The translations under genes were made by a program, and so were the position numbers. Below, piece after piece: positions 25,900 through 34,050 of a stretch of DNA of 50,447 nucleotides. How positions within the stretch are numbered: the stretch's first letter is position 1; every line of letters starts with the position of its first letter. Source of the stretch: Lentzea aerocolonigenes. Its GTDB lineage: Bacteria > Actinomycetota > Actinomycetes > Mycobacteriales > Pseudonocardiaceae. The notes beneath the pieces were generated by a model that saw only the letters and a list, made by a program, of their open reading frames with translations, had not been told where the DNA came from and made no database searches. Location of the stretch: contig NZ_BBOJ01000041.1 in assembly GCF_000974445.1 (NCBI RefSeq), positions 1-50,447 on the forward strand, given 5' to 3'.

Positions 25900-26622
25900 T
25901 CAGGGCGACCCGAGGTAGAGCGGAGTGGGGCCGGCGAGCGCGTTCATCGCGGCGAGCGAGCGGGTGGCGCGTTCGACGACGATCTCCAGCGAGGCCCCGA
26001 TGTGCTCGTGCAGCAGGCGGTGCGCGGTCTCCAGCTGGCCCTCTGCCACCCGTTCGGCGATCTCGATGTGCTCGTCGATCGAGGTTTCGATGCGGCCGGT
26101 GATCATGAAGTCGTACATGCGGACGCGCCGGATGCGGCGGGTCACGTCCGCCAGCACCGCGACGAGCTCGGCGTTGCCGGACGAGGCGAGCAGCGCGGTG
26201 TGGAAGCGTTCGTCCTCGAGCACGAACTCCGGTGACGGCTCGGGCGGGGCGGCCCTGAGCGCGTACCAGTGCTCCAGTTCGGCGCCCAGCGCGTCGACGT
26301 CGTGCCGCACCTGCGGGTTCTCGATGCTGCGGCTGATCCCGCGCAGCTCGACCGCGATGCGCACCTCGTAGATGTCGCGGACGCGGGCCATGCTCGGCAC
26401 GACGACCGAGTAACCCCACTCCTCACGGGCGAGCAGGCCGTCGCCCACGAGCCGGGTCAGGGCGTCGCGCACCGGCGTGCGCGACACCCCGAACCGCTTG
26501 GACAGGCGTGGTTCGGTCAGCCGTTCGGTGGGACCGATCCGCCCAGCCAGCACCTCGTCGCGCAGCTCCAGGTACACGCGCTCGCGGAGCGAGGTCGGGG
26601 CATGGGCGTTGGTCTCGTTCAT
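25900..26622 (-). CDS. GntR-family regulator (FCD domain) at the end of the urt operon
   Basis: A 240-residue regulator. The winged HTH is at about residues 10-75: LRERVYLELRDEVLAGRI, LTEPRLSKRFGVSRTPVRDA, LTRLVGDGLLAREEWGYSVV. The FCD ligand domain follows, with metal-binding type residues in IYEVRIAVELRGI, ERFHTALLASSGN and EHIEIAERVAEG. ATG 26622 follows a GTG two codons earlier; either could be used and the Shine-Dalgarno is weak. It begins 18 bases after the urtE stop on the same strand, so it is probably co-transcribed with the transporter it controls. A perfect palindrome in front of urtA (31492-31513) is the natural candidate operator. Confidence 0.87.
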   Translation of the reverse strand: MNETNAHAPTSLRERVYLELRDEVLAGRIGPTERLTEPRLSKRFGVSRTPVRDALTRLVGDGLLAREEWGYSVVVPSMARVRDIYEVRIAVELRGISRSIENPQVRHDVDALGAELEHWYALRAAPPEPSPEFVLEDERFHTALLASSGNAELVAVLADVTRRIRRVRMYDFMITGRIETSIDEHIEIAERVAEGQLETAHRLLHEHIGASLEIVVERATRSLAAMNALAGPTPLYLGSP

Positions 26623-26640
26623 GGGCACTGTGTAGCTGTC

Positions 26641-27333
26641 TCAGATGGCCATCGCAGCGCGAACGTCGGTGAGCGCTGTCTCTCCACCGGAACCGGACGA
26701 GGTGACCCGGCCGGACGCGAGCACGTAGTACGAGTGCGCGGCCGACAACGCGAAGCCCACGTGCTGTTCCACCAGCAGCACGGACAGGTCTCCGCGCCTG
26801 GTCAGGCCGAGGATGATCTCCTCGATCTCGGCGACCACCGACGGCTGGATGCCCTCGGTGGGTTCGTCGAGGATCAGCACCCGCGGCTGGGCGACCAGCG
26901 CGCGGGCGATCGCGAGCTGCTGGCGTTGCCCGCCGGAGAGCAGGCCCGCGCGGCGGCCGAGCAGCCCCCGCAGCGCCGGGAAGAGGTCCAGGGCCTCGTC
27001 GATCAACGCCCCGCCGCGCGGGCGTCCGTCGGCGACCACGCGCAGGTTCTCCATCGCGGTCATCTGCCCGAACGACTGCTGTCCCTGCGGCACGTACCCC
27101 AGACCGCGCGCGACCCGCTTGTGCGGCGCGAGCGCGGTGACGTCCTCTCCGTCGAGGAGCACCCGCCCCGACCGTGCGGGCAGGGTGCCGACCGCCGCCC
27201 GCAACAGCGTGGTCTTGCCCGCGCCGTTGTGGCCCATGATCGCGGTGACACCACCGGCCGGTACCTCGACGGTGACGCCGTGCACCACGGAGGTCCGCCC
27301 GTAGGCGACCTCCACGTCGACGAGTTGCAGCAT
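26641..27333 (-). CDS. urtE: Urea-type ABC transporter ATPase UrtE
   Basis: A 230-residue ABC ATPase of the branched-chain amino acid/urea (HAAT) group. Walker A is GHNGAGKTTLLRA (about residues 34-46), the Q-loop lies in LGYVPQGQQSFGQMT, the signature is LSGGQRQQLAIAR and Walker B is VLILDEPTEGIQP. The GQQSFGQMT insert resembles UrtE, where most LivF proteins read R.IFPRLT. It starts directly after the UrtD stop with no gap. Confidence 0.88.
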   Translation of the reverse strand: MLQLVDVEVAYGRTSVVHGVTVEVPAGGVTAIMGHNGAGKTTLLRAAVGTLPARSGRVLLDGEDVTALAPHKRVARGLGYVPQGQQSFGQMTAMENLRVVADGRPRGGALIDEALDLFPALRGLLGRRAGLLSGGQRQQLAIARALVAQPRVLILDEPTEGIQPSVVAEIEEIILGLTRRGDLSVLLVEQHVGFALSAAHSYYVLASGRVTSSGSGGETALTDVRAAMAI

Positions 27334-28110
27334 CTACGCCCCCTCCCCCAGCACGGCCTCGGCGACGGCCTTCGAGTGCTCGCCCGGACCGAGGTAGACC
27401 TCCTGCACCCGCGGATCGGCCTGCACCTGCGCGACCGACCCCTCCGCGAGCACCTTCCCGGCGTGCAGCACGGTCACGGACGTGGCGAAGGCCCGCATGA
27501 AGTCCATGTCGTGCTCGACCACGACGACGGTCAGATCGGCGGCGATGCGTTGCAGCAGCCGCCCCGTCTCATCCTTCTCCTCGGCGCTCATACCGGCCAC
27601 CGGCTCGTCGAGCATGATCAGCCGGGCGTCCTGCACCAGCACCATGCCGATCTCCAGCCACTGCTTCTGACCGTGCGACAACGTGCCGGCGAGGGCGTCC
27701 GCGAGGTCGGTGAGCCCGATCGTGTCCATCGCCTTGACGACGACTTCCGGCAGACTCGTGCGGCGCCGGGCCAGCGTGAGCAGACCACGACGCGCGCCGG
27801 CCGCGATGTCGAGGTTCTGCGCCACCGTGAGTTCCTCGAACACGGTGGCGGTCTGGAACGTGCGGCCCACGCCGAGCCGGGCGATGCGGTGCACCTTGCG
27901 GCCGACGAGGTTCTCCCCCGCCCACCGCGCCGTGCCGGTGGCGGGCACCAGTCCGGACACCGCGTCGATCAGCGTGGTCTTGCCCGCACCGTTGGGACCG
28001 ATGAGGAAGCGCAGGTCGCCCGGCAGCACCGACATGTTCACGCGGTCCACCGCCACGAACCCGTCGAAGCTCACGGTCAGGTCGGTCAGTTCCAGGTAGT
28101 CGACGTTCAT
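27334..28110 (-). CDS. urtD: Urea-type ABC transporter ATPase UrtD
   Basis: A 258-residue ABC ATPase. Walker A is GPNGAGKTTLIDA, followed by GRTFQTATVFEELTVAQNL. The signature is the unusual LSHGQKQWLEIGM, diagnostic for UrtD rather than LivG (LSYGQQR). Walker B is LIMLDEPVAGMS and the switch histidine is in VVVEHDMDFMR. ATG 28110 overlaps the urtC stop; an upstream open frame inside urtC is not used. Confidence 0.9.
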   Translation of the reverse strand: MNVDYLELTDLTVSFDGFVAVDRVNMSVLPGDLRFLIGPNGAGKTTLIDAVSGLVPATGTARWAGENLVGRKVHRIARLGVGRTFQTATVFEELTVAQNLDIAAGARRGLLTLARRRTSLPEVVVKAMDTIGLTDLADALAGTLSHGQKQWLEIGMVLVQDARLIMLDEPVAGMSAEEKDETGRLLQRIAADLTVVVVEHDMDFMRAFATSVTVLHAGKVLAEGSVAQVQADPRVQEVYLGPGEHSKAVAEAVLGEGA

Positions 28111-29219
28111 CGCGAGCTCCCCGAGAGCGACGGGACTCCAGCCGAATCGGCGGTGCGGGAGGGCCGCTGCCGTTCCCGCCATCCGCGCACGATCGGCCGC
28201 AGCGACGCGAGCCCGCCCGGCAGGAACGCCACGACCAGCATGAACAGCAGGCCCTGCGCGTAGGTCCAGCCCGACGGGAAGCGTTCCGACAGCGACGTCT
28301 GGGCCCAGGCCACGGCGATCGCGCCGAGCACCGGCCCGAGCAACGTGGTGCGGCCGCCGATCGCGACACCGATGAGCAGCCCGATCGACGGGACGATGCC
28401 GACGTCGTTGGGCGACACGATGCCCACGATCGGCACGAACAACGCCCCGGCCACCCCCGCCATCACCGCGGCGACGGCGTAGGCGAACGTCTTGATCGCC
28501 GCCGGGTCGTACCCGAGGAACCGCACCCGTTCCTCCGCGTCACGGCACGCCACGAGCAGCTCGCCGTAGCGGCTCACCATCAGCTGGCGCGCCACCGCGA
28601 CCATCGCGAGCAGGGCGACCACGGCGATGACGTAGAGGGTCATCCGGTTCGCCGGGTCGCGCAGCGAGAACCCGAAGAACCCCTTGAAGTTGTTGAGACC
28701 CGTCGATCCACCGGTGCTGCGCGGGTTGCCGATCAGCAGGATCGCGAACGCCGCCGCGAGCGCCTGCGACAGGATCGCGAAGTACGCGCCGCGCACCCTG
28801 CGCCGGAACGTCGCGAGTCCCAGGAGGACCGCCACCGCCGCCGGCACCACCACGATCGCGATGAGCGTGACCGCGCCGGACCGGAACGGCTCCCACCAGG
28901 CGGGGACGCCGTCCGAGGAGATCAGTGCCATGAAGTCGGGCACGCCGGTGCTCGGCGGGGCGTCGGCCAGTTTCAGGTGCATCGCCATGATGTAGGCGCC
29001 GAGCCCGAAGAACACGCCCTGCCCGAGCACGAGCATCCCGCCACGCCCCCACGCCAGGCCGATGCCGACCGCGACCATGGCGTAGCAGAGGTACTTGCCC
29101 AGCAACCCGAGCCGGAACGACGAGAGCAACGCCGGTGCCACGACGAGCAGCAGGACCGCTGCGACGGCGAACCCGGCTGCCACCGCCCACCTGCTGCTGA
29201 GGAACGACTTGAGGTTCAT
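28107..29219 (-). CDS. urtC: Urea-type ABC transporter permease UrtC
   Basis: A 370-residue inner-membrane permease with about nine hydrophobic segments, from AAVLLLVVAPALL near the N terminus to AQGLLFMLVVAFLPGG near the C terminus. Family landmarks include GKYLCYAMVAVGIGLAWGRG, MLVLGQGVFFGLGAYIMAMH and the long GVPAWWEPF periplasmic loop typical of UrtC. The coupling segment AEERVRFLGYDPAAIKTFAY is clear. The start at 29219 overlaps urtB by four bases. Confidence 0.9.
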   Translation of the reverse strand: MNLKSFLSSRWAVAAGFAVAAVLLLVVAPALLSSFRLGLLGKYLCYAMVAVGIGLAWGRGGMLVLGQGVFFGLGAYIMAMHLKLADAPPSTGVPDFMALISSDGVPAWWEPFRSGAVTLIAIVVVPAAVAVLLGLATFRRRVRGAYFAILSQALAAAFAILLIGNPRSTGGSTGLNNFKGFFGFSLRDPANRMTLYVIAVVALLAMVAVARQLMVSRYGELLVACRDAEERVRFLGYDPAAIKTFAYAVAAVMAGVAGALFVPIVGIVSPNDVGIVPSIGLLIGVAIGGRTTLLGPVLGAIAVAWAQTSLSERFPSGWTYAQGLLFMLVVAFLPGGLASLRPIVRGWRERQRPSRTADSAGVPSLSGSSR

Positions 29220-30100
29220 ACGAGACTCCGGGTCCGCACGACGAAGATGCCCTGGGGGCGTGCCTGGAGGAACGCCACGATGAGCACCAGCACCACGACC
29301 TTGGCGATCGACGCGGTGGTGGAGTACTCGATCCACGACTGCGCCACGCCGAGCACGAACGCCGCGATCACCGCGCCCTTGATCTGGCCGACCCCGCCGA
29401 CCACGACCACGAGGAAGGCGTCGACGATGTAGTTGGTGCCGAGGTTCGACGAGATCGAGCCCATCAACGTGAGCGCCACCCCGGCGACCCCCGCCAGCCC
29501 CGAACCGACGAAGAACGTGATGCGGTCGGTGCGCCGGGTGGAGATGCCCGAGCTCTCCGCGAGCGACCGGTTCTGCACCGTGGCACGGATCCGGCGGCCC
29601 AGCGGGGTGAACGCGAGCAACGCCGACAGCACGACCACCGCCACGATCGCGAGCGCCAGGATGAACAACCGGGTCTTCGGGAACGCGACCCCGAAGACCT
29701 GCACCGGACCGGACAGCCACCCCGGAGCGGCGACGTCGACCCCGGCGGTGCCGAACACGTCGCGGGCGAGTTGTTGCAGCACCAGAGAAACACCGAAGGT
29801 GACCAGCAACGTGTCAAGTGGACGGTGGTACATCCGTCGCAGCAGCAACGCTTCCAGGGCGAGACCGAGCAGGCCGCCCACCACGAAGGCCGCGGGCAGC
29901 GACACCAGCAGCGACGACCCGGCGTCGCCGAGCAGGTTCTGCACGACGAACGCGGTGTAGGCGCCGGCCATGATGAACTCGCCGTGCGCCATGTTGATGA
30001 CGCCCATCTGCCCGAACGTCAAGGCGAGGCCCAGTGCGGCCAGCAGGAGGATCGACCCTCCCGACAGGCCGTTGAACAGCTGGCTCAGCAGGATTTCCAC
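29216..30100 (-). CDS. urtB: Urea-type ABC transporter permease UrtB
   Basis: A 294-residue permease with about eight membrane segments. It begins FNGLSGGSILLLAALGLALT, continues GVINMAHGEFIMAGAYTAFV and has the coupling helix region QNRSLAESSGISTRRTDRIT. Compared with LivH, the MAHGEFIMAGAY motif and QNR start of the coupling region are typical of UrtB. Some UrtB proteins have a long N-terminal domain; this one is the short form. It is separated from urtA by 73 bases containing a strong hairpin. Confidence 0.9.
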   Translation of the reverse strand: MEILLSQLFNGLSGGSILLLAALGLALTFGQMGVINMAHGEFIMAGAYTAFVVQNLLGDAGSSLLVSLPAAFVVGGLLGLALEALLLRRMYHRPLDTLLVTFGVSLVLQQLARDVFGTAGVDVAAPGWLSGPVQVFGVAFPKTRLFILALAIVAVVVLSALLAFTPLGRRIRATVQNRSLAESSGISTRRTDRITFFVGSGLAGVAGVALTLMGSISSNLGTNYIVDAFLVVVVGGVGQIKGAVIAAFVLGVAQSWIEYSTTASIAKVVVLVLIVAFLQARPQGIFVVRTRSLV

Positions 30101-30129
30101 GACATGCCTCCGTGAGATCGGAGCGGCGG

Positions 30130-30160
30130 GTCACCGGCCGGGTGGTCCCCGGCCGGTGAC
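30130..30160 (-). terminator. 13-bp hairpin between urtA and urtB
   Basis: GTCACCGGCCGGG pairs perfectly with CCCGGCCGGTGAC around a five-base loop (TGGTC on the plus strand). It lies 13 bases after the urtA stop and before urtB. There is no T-run. The most likely job is partial termination or 3' protection, so that binding protein is made in excess over the membrane parts; full termination would leave urtBCDE without a promoter. Confidence 0.7.
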
Positions 30161-30173
30161 GGAGTGCGGATGC

Positions 30174-31427
30174 TCAGCCGGACAGGCCGGTGGCCCAGGG
30201 GTAGGACTTGAGGTAGGGGTCCGGCTCGATCGGCTTGCCCGAGGTCCAGTCGGTGTAGATCAGGCCGTCCTGGCCGATCTTGCCGATCAGCGCGGTCTTG
30301 GCGATGTGGTGGTTCTCCCCGTTGACCGTCACCTTTCCTTCGGGAGCGTCGAAGCTGACCCCGCCCGCGGCCTTCTGGATGTCCGCCACCGCGAAGGACT
30401 TCGCCTTCTCGACCATGCCCTTCCACAGGTACAACGAGGTGTAGGCGGCCTCCATCGGGTCGGAGGTGACCTTCGCCGGCCCGTAGGCGGCCTTGAAGTC
30501 GGCGACGAACTTCTTGTTCTGCGCGCTGTCGATGGTCTGGTAGTAGTTCCACGCCACCGGCTGGCCGACGATGTTGCCGACGCCGATGCCGCCGACCTCC
30601 TCCTCGGCGATCGACACCGACAGCACCGGCATCGCCTCCGCCGTCAGGCCCGCGTTCTTGTACTCCTTGAAGAACGCCACGTTCGAGTCGCCGTTGAGGG
30701 TGTTGAACACCGCGTCCGCGTCGGCCGCCTTGACCTTCGAGACGATGGTGGAGAAGTCGGTGTGCCCGAGCGGCGCGTACTCCTCGCCCTTGACCTCGAT
30801 GCCGTTCGCCTTCGCGTACGCCTTGATGATCTTGTTGGCGGTCTGCGGGAAGACGTAGTCGCTGCCCACCAGGAAGAGGCTCTTGGCGCCCTTCTCCTTG
30901 AGGTAGTCGAGCGCCGGCACGATCTGCTGGTTGGTGGTGGCGCCGGTGTAGAAGATGTTCTTCGACGACTCCAGGCCCTCGTACTGCACCGGGTAGAACA
31001 GCAGGGCGTTGTTGGACTCGAAGACCGGCAGCATCGCCTTGCGCGACGACGAGGTCCAGCCGCCGAACACCGCGGCCACGCAGTCACCGCGGATCAGCTT
31101 CTCGGCCTTCTCCGCGAACTTCGTCGGCTCGGACGCGCCGTCCTCGGCAACGATCGCGAGCTGCTTCCCCGCGACACCGCCGGAAGCGTTGATCTGGTCG
31201 GCCGCGAGCTTCAGCGAGTTGTAGACGGTGTTCTCGCTGATCGCCATCGTGCCTGAACGCGAGTTGAGGAAACCGATCTTGACCGACGACCCCGAGGTGT
31301 CGACGCAGGCCGCACCTGCCCCACCGGCCGCCGGGTCGTCGGACACACGAGCACCGCAGCCGACGAGCAGTCCCATCGCCGACACCGTTGCCACGGCGAC
31401 CAAGCGCCGGGCTAGTGAGATGTTCAT
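30174..31427 (-). CDS. urtA: Urea/short-amide ABC transporter binding lipoprotein UrtA
   Basis: A 417-residue type I periplasmic-binding protein. The signal peptide ends in lipobox LLVGC (about residues 20-24), so it is membrane-anchored. The mature protein begins VKIGFLNSRSGTMAISENTV and contains GWTSSSRKAMLPVFE, LLFYPVQYEGLESSKNIFYT, YVFPQTANKI and WNYYQTIDS, which match the urea/short-chain-amide group rather than leucine-binding proteins. ATG 31427 is chosen because the hydrophobic signal starts there. It is first in the operon. No urease or amidase gene is in the window, so the true substrate (urea, formamide, acetamide) is open. Confidence 0.9.
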   Translation of the reverse strand: MNISLARRLVAVATVSAMGLLVGCGARVSDDPAAGGAGAACVDTSGSSVKIGFLNSRSGTMAISENTVYNSLKLAADQINASGGVAGKQLAIVAEDGASEPTKFAEKAEKLIRGDCVAAVFGGWTSSSRKAMLPVFESNNALLFYPVQYEGLESSKNIFYTGATTNQQIVPALDYLKEKGAKSLFLVGSDYVFPQTANKIIKAYAKANGIEVKGEEYAPLGHTDFSTIVSKVKAADADAVFNTLNGDSNVAFFKEYKNAGLTAEAMPVLSVSIAEEEVGGIGVGNIVGQPVAWNYYQTIDSAQNKKFVADFKAAYGPAKVTSDPMEAAYTSLYLWKGMVEKAKSFAVADIQKAAGGVSFDAPEGKVTVNGENHHIAKTALIGKIGQDGLIYTDWTSGKPIEPDPYLKSYPWATGLSG

Positions 31428-31491
31428 CCGCAATGCGCCTTTCACGAAGGCCGAGGCAGCGCGGAGCTCGTCGAAAGCCGCCTCTGAGCTG

Positions 31492-31513
31492 CTGGATACA
31501 GGCCTGTATCCAG
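31492..31513. promoter_or_regulatory. Perfect 22-bp palindrome upstream of urtA
   Basis: The half-site CTGGATACAGG is followed immediately by its exact reverse complement, ending 86 bases upstream of the urtA start. The inner TACAGGCCTGTA core and 22-bp length suit a dimeric regulator such as the FCD-GntR protein encoded at the far end of the same operon. Confidence 0.6.
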
Positions 31514-31802
31514 GGCCGGAACGCTACGTACACGATGTTGCGGCGGTGGCTGCGCGCGGTTACGGCGTCGTAGCCGAACGGCCCGGCCAGGCCTGGGCGG
31601 CGTGATCCGCCGGAAACATCAGGTCGTGAGCACCGCACGAGTCGAGGCGAGCGCGATGTGTGTTGTGCTCCGGGGTCACTGACGACCCCAGCCGCACGCG
31701 AGGGTCCTGGCCGCATCGCGTTGCGCGCCGTCCTGCCGATGCCGTTGGCGCGGGTGCCTGGCGTGTCACCATTGCTCCCCGGTTGATCGAGAAGGAGTCA
31801 CC

Positions 31803-32951
31803 GTGACGAACCTGCCAGGGCTGAACGCGTGGCGTTTCCTCGCCTTCGGTGTGGTCGTGGGGCTGCGGGCACTGGGCCTGCTGGTCCGGATGGCGCTGCC
31901 GCACCCGCCCCGCGTCCTGGAGGCCGTCGGCCAGCTCGCCGCGAACGAACGCGACCGCGTCGGCCGGTACCTGGCGACCCCGGTCCCGCTACCGTCCACA
32001 GAGGACAGTGCCACGACCGTTCGCCGGGACGTCCGGTGGCTCGTGCTGCAGGCCACCACCGGAATCCTGGCAGGGCTGCTGCCGGTGGGGTCGGTGACCG
32101 GCGTGGTGCAGAACGTGCTCATCGCCGCGTTCTGGCCGTTCGTCCCCGAGGTCACCTCCACGTTGGGCCTGCCGGTGCGGTCGTGGAGCGACGCGGCCCT
32201 CACGCTGGCCACGGCCGCCGCGTACGGCCTGATGGGCGCCCTGTTGGTACCGCCTCTGGGCCGGTGGTACGCGAAAGTCAGCGCCGCCCGGCTGGCGCCG
32301 CCGGTGCAGTCGCTCGCCGAACGCCTCGCCGAGGTCACGGCGACACGGGCGGCCGCGTTGGACGCGCACGGCATCGAGCTGCAGCGCATCGAACGCAGCC
32401 TGCACGACGGCACCCAGAACCGCCTTGTCGCGGTGGTGATGCAGCTGGGACTGGTGGAACGAGCCCTCATGCGCGATCCCGCCGCGGCGTTGCCCTCGGT
32501 GCTCGCCGCCCAGAACGCGGCCACCGACGCGCTCGCCGAACTGCGCCAGGTGGTGCGCAGCATCTATCCGGCGGTGCTGGCCGAACGGGGTCTTTCGGAG
32601 GCGGTGGCCTCGCTGGCGGCGCAGTGCGCGATCCCGTGCACACTCGACGAACATCCGCTGCCACGGGCACCTGCGGCGGTGGAGGCGGCGGCCTACTTCG
32701 TCGTGGCCGAGGCGTTGACCAACGCCGTGAAGCACAGCGGAGCCGACCGGATCATCGTGAGCCTGCGCGGCGAGGACGGCGCACTCGTCGTGGAGGTCAC
32801 CGACAACGGCCACGGCGGCGCCGATGACGGCCAGGGCACCGGCCTGCGCGGAATCCACCACCGGATCGCCGCGTTCGACGGCACGACCAAGATCGACAGC
32901 CCTTCGGGTGGCCCCACCGTCGTGCGGGTGGCGATTCCCGCGGGACCATGA
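31803..32951 (+). CDS. NarL-type sensor histidine kinase (HisKA_3), no adjacent response regulator
   Basis: A 382-residue membrane sensor kinase. The N-terminal 160 residues contain hydrophobic spans around FLAFGVVVGLRALGLLV, LQATTGILAGLLPVG and LATAAAYGLMGALLVPPLG, resembling the actinobacterial Sensor domain. The dimerisation/phosphoacceptor helix has H201 in RSLHDGTQNRLVAVVMQLG. The ATPase domain has the N box in VAEALTNAVKHSG, the G1 motif VTDNGHGG and G2 QGTGLRGIHHR. GTG 31803 has AAGGAG upstream. Such kinases normally have a LuxR-type partner next door; none is here. Confidence 0.87.
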   Translation: MTNLPGLNAWRFLAFGVVVGLRALGLLVRMALPHPPRVLEAVGQLAANERDRVGRYLATPVPLPSTEDSATTVRRDVRWLVLQATTGILAGLLPVGSVTGVVQNVLIAAFWPFVPEVTSTLGLPVRSWSDAALTLATAAAYGLMGALLVPPLGRWYAKVSAARLAPPVQSLAERLAEVTATRAAALDAHGIELQRIERSLHDGTQNRLVAVVMQLGLVERALMRDPAAALPSVLAAQNAATDALAELRQVVRSIYPAVLAERGLSEAVASLAAQCAIPCTLDEHPLPRAPAAVEAAAYFVVAEALTNAVKHSGADRIIVSLRGEDGALVVEVTDNGHGGADDGQGTGLRGIHHRIAAFDGTTKIDSPSGGPTVVRVAIPAGP

Positions 32952-33074
32952 GCGTGGGCATTTCGGGAAGGCCTCACCCACCCACTCCGTGCCGACCTGC
33001 GAGCCGCGGTCGAGGCCCGCGCGCAGTGGCCAGGCCTCACCGCCTCGCTGCTGGTCCACCTCGGGCCTGATGGG
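32952..33074 (+). other. Downstream flank of the kinase gene, possible coding remnant
   Basis: One plus frame reads GLTHPLRADLRAAVEARAQW then LTASLLVHLGPDG without a start codon. It looks protein-like but I cannot name a family. It may be a decayed gene end or chance in high-GC DNA. Confidence 0.2.
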
Positions 33075-33263
33075 TCAGCGCCTGCGGTAGTGGGCGATCA
33101 AGCCGGCACCGCACAGGAGGGTGAGCACACCGAAGGTGATGCTGACGAAGCTGCCGGGACCTGCGATCGACGTCCCCGCGTTGCAGATCGCGCTCACCAC
33201 GAGGGCGGTCCACAGCAGAAAACGTTGGCGTTGCTTGCTTGCGTTCGTCGCGATGTTCGTCAT
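33075..33263 (-). CDS. Small two-span membrane protein
   Basis: A 62-residue protein of unknown function. After a polar basic start (NASKQRQR) there are two hydrophobic segments, FLLWTALVVSAICNAG and FVSITFGVLTLLCGAGLIA, ending with a basic tail HYRRR, so an inner-membrane hairpin is likely. ATG 33263 is used; the frame stays open upstream through a palindrome that is more plausibly regulatory. It converges on the kinase gene. Confidence 0.55.
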   Translation of the reverse strand: MTNIATNASKQRQRFLLWTALVVSAICNAGTSIAGPGSFVSITFGVLTLLCGAGLIAHYRRR

Positions 33264-33320
33264 GCCGCAAACGCTAGTGAACAGGTGCTGTCCCGAAGAT
33301 CCCCTCAGCTGCCGTGTGCG

Positions 33321-33340
33321 AGGTGGAGCAGGCTCCACCT
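33321..33340. promoter_or_regulatory. 20-bp palindrome AGGTGGAGCAGGCTCCACCT
   Basis: Two 9-base arms are separated by AG, 58 bases upstream of the small membrane protein start. The tight central spacing is too short for a terminator loop and resembles sites of MerR-type regulators; no MerR gene is in the window. Confidence 0.45.
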
Positions 33341-33557
33341 TCGTGGCGCGGATGTTCAAGCTTGGCCCGTTGTCGGCCGTGCACCGGCGCTCATCTCCAG
33401 GCGTCTGGAGTTCCTGTCTTCTGAGTCTCAGGTCGCAGACTGTCTTCCCGTGCCTGCGAAAGGCCGATGCGCACGCTCACTAATGAGTAACCCACGGAGC
33501 CGAAACGATCAAGGGACTCATCCCTCCAGTAGGCGCCTTCACGTCGCCCACAGACTG

Positions 33558-33576
33558 TGTTAGCGTTCACATAACA
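33558..33576 (+). promoter_or_regulatory. LacI-type operator-like element upstream of the GH27 pseudogene
   Basis: TGTTAGCGTTCACATAACA has TGTTA/TAACA arms around a nine-base centre. Similar TGTTAGCG elements precede secreted glycosidase genes in many actinomycetes. It lies 79 bases before the pseudogene start, so the promoter may outlive the gene. Confidence 0.5.
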
Positions 33577-33654
33577 GCGTGTGCCGACTCGTGTGCGGAT
33601 CGGATCGGTCGCCGTTGCGCTGTTCGTGCTCGCCGTCAACGATGATGGGGTCCG

Positions 33655-34045
33655 CATGCGCAGTCCAGCACGCTTTCGACGTCGACAGAAAGCCTCTTCT
33701 CGGCGTAGTCGACTGATTCGCGCCATCGGCCTGGCGGTGACAGCCCCGCTACACGGCCATGCGCGACGCGCTGGCCAACACCCCCTACAGCGTCTGCAAC
33801 TGACGCCAGGACAGCGTGCGGACCTGGGGCGCTGGTGTCGGCAACAGCTGGCGCACCACCGGTGACAGCGCGGATACCAAGGTGATCATCTGGTCCTGCG
33901 ACGGCCAGACCAACCAGCAGAGGCCGCGCAACCCCGACGGCTCGATCACCGGTGTCCAGTCAGGACTCTGCCTCGACGTCACCGGGGGCCGGCTGTGGAC
34001 GTGCAACGGCGGCAGCAACCAGCGATGGACGCTCGGACAGGAGTT
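33655..34045 (+). pseudogene. GH27 alpha-galactosidase-CBM13 remnant with multiple deletions
   Basis: Three pieces of a secreted GH27 enzyme can be read in order. ATG 33655 starts a basic signal peptide, MRSPARFRRRQKASSRRSRL then IRAIGLAVTA. A deletion and frame change lead into the catalytic domain, RYTAMRDALANTPYSVCN, where a TGA replaces the tryptophan of the usual CNWGQ motif (reads CN-stop-RQ), then DSVRTWGAGVGNSWRTTGD. A second jump leads into the ricin-type lectin module: TKVIIWSCDGQTNQQ, GVQSGLCLDVTGG, TCNGGSNQRWTLG. The native stop is lost just before the GH95 start. Most of the barrel, including the catalytic aspartates, is missing. Confidence 0.75.
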
Positions 34046-34050
34046 GCGTG

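Larger units (their letters stand above)
33264..33654. other. Intergenic region with two regulatory-looking palindromes
   Basis: About 390 bases separate the small membrane protein gene from the GH27 pseudogene. I see the palindrome at 33321-33340, a TTCTTTCG-poor GC region with no coding resemblance, and a LacI-type operator-like element at 33558-33576. No RNA gene is recognised. Confidence 0.4.

Noticed and set aside
32955..33070. Protein-like frame (LTHPLRADLRAAVEARAQW) after the kinase gene
   Set aside because: No start codon, no family match I can name, and under 40 residues; too weak to call a gene.
33391..33726. Arginine-rich minus-strand open frame of about 110 codons
   Set aside because: Low-complexity composition, no start context, and it covers the operator-like element and the GH27 signal peptide region.
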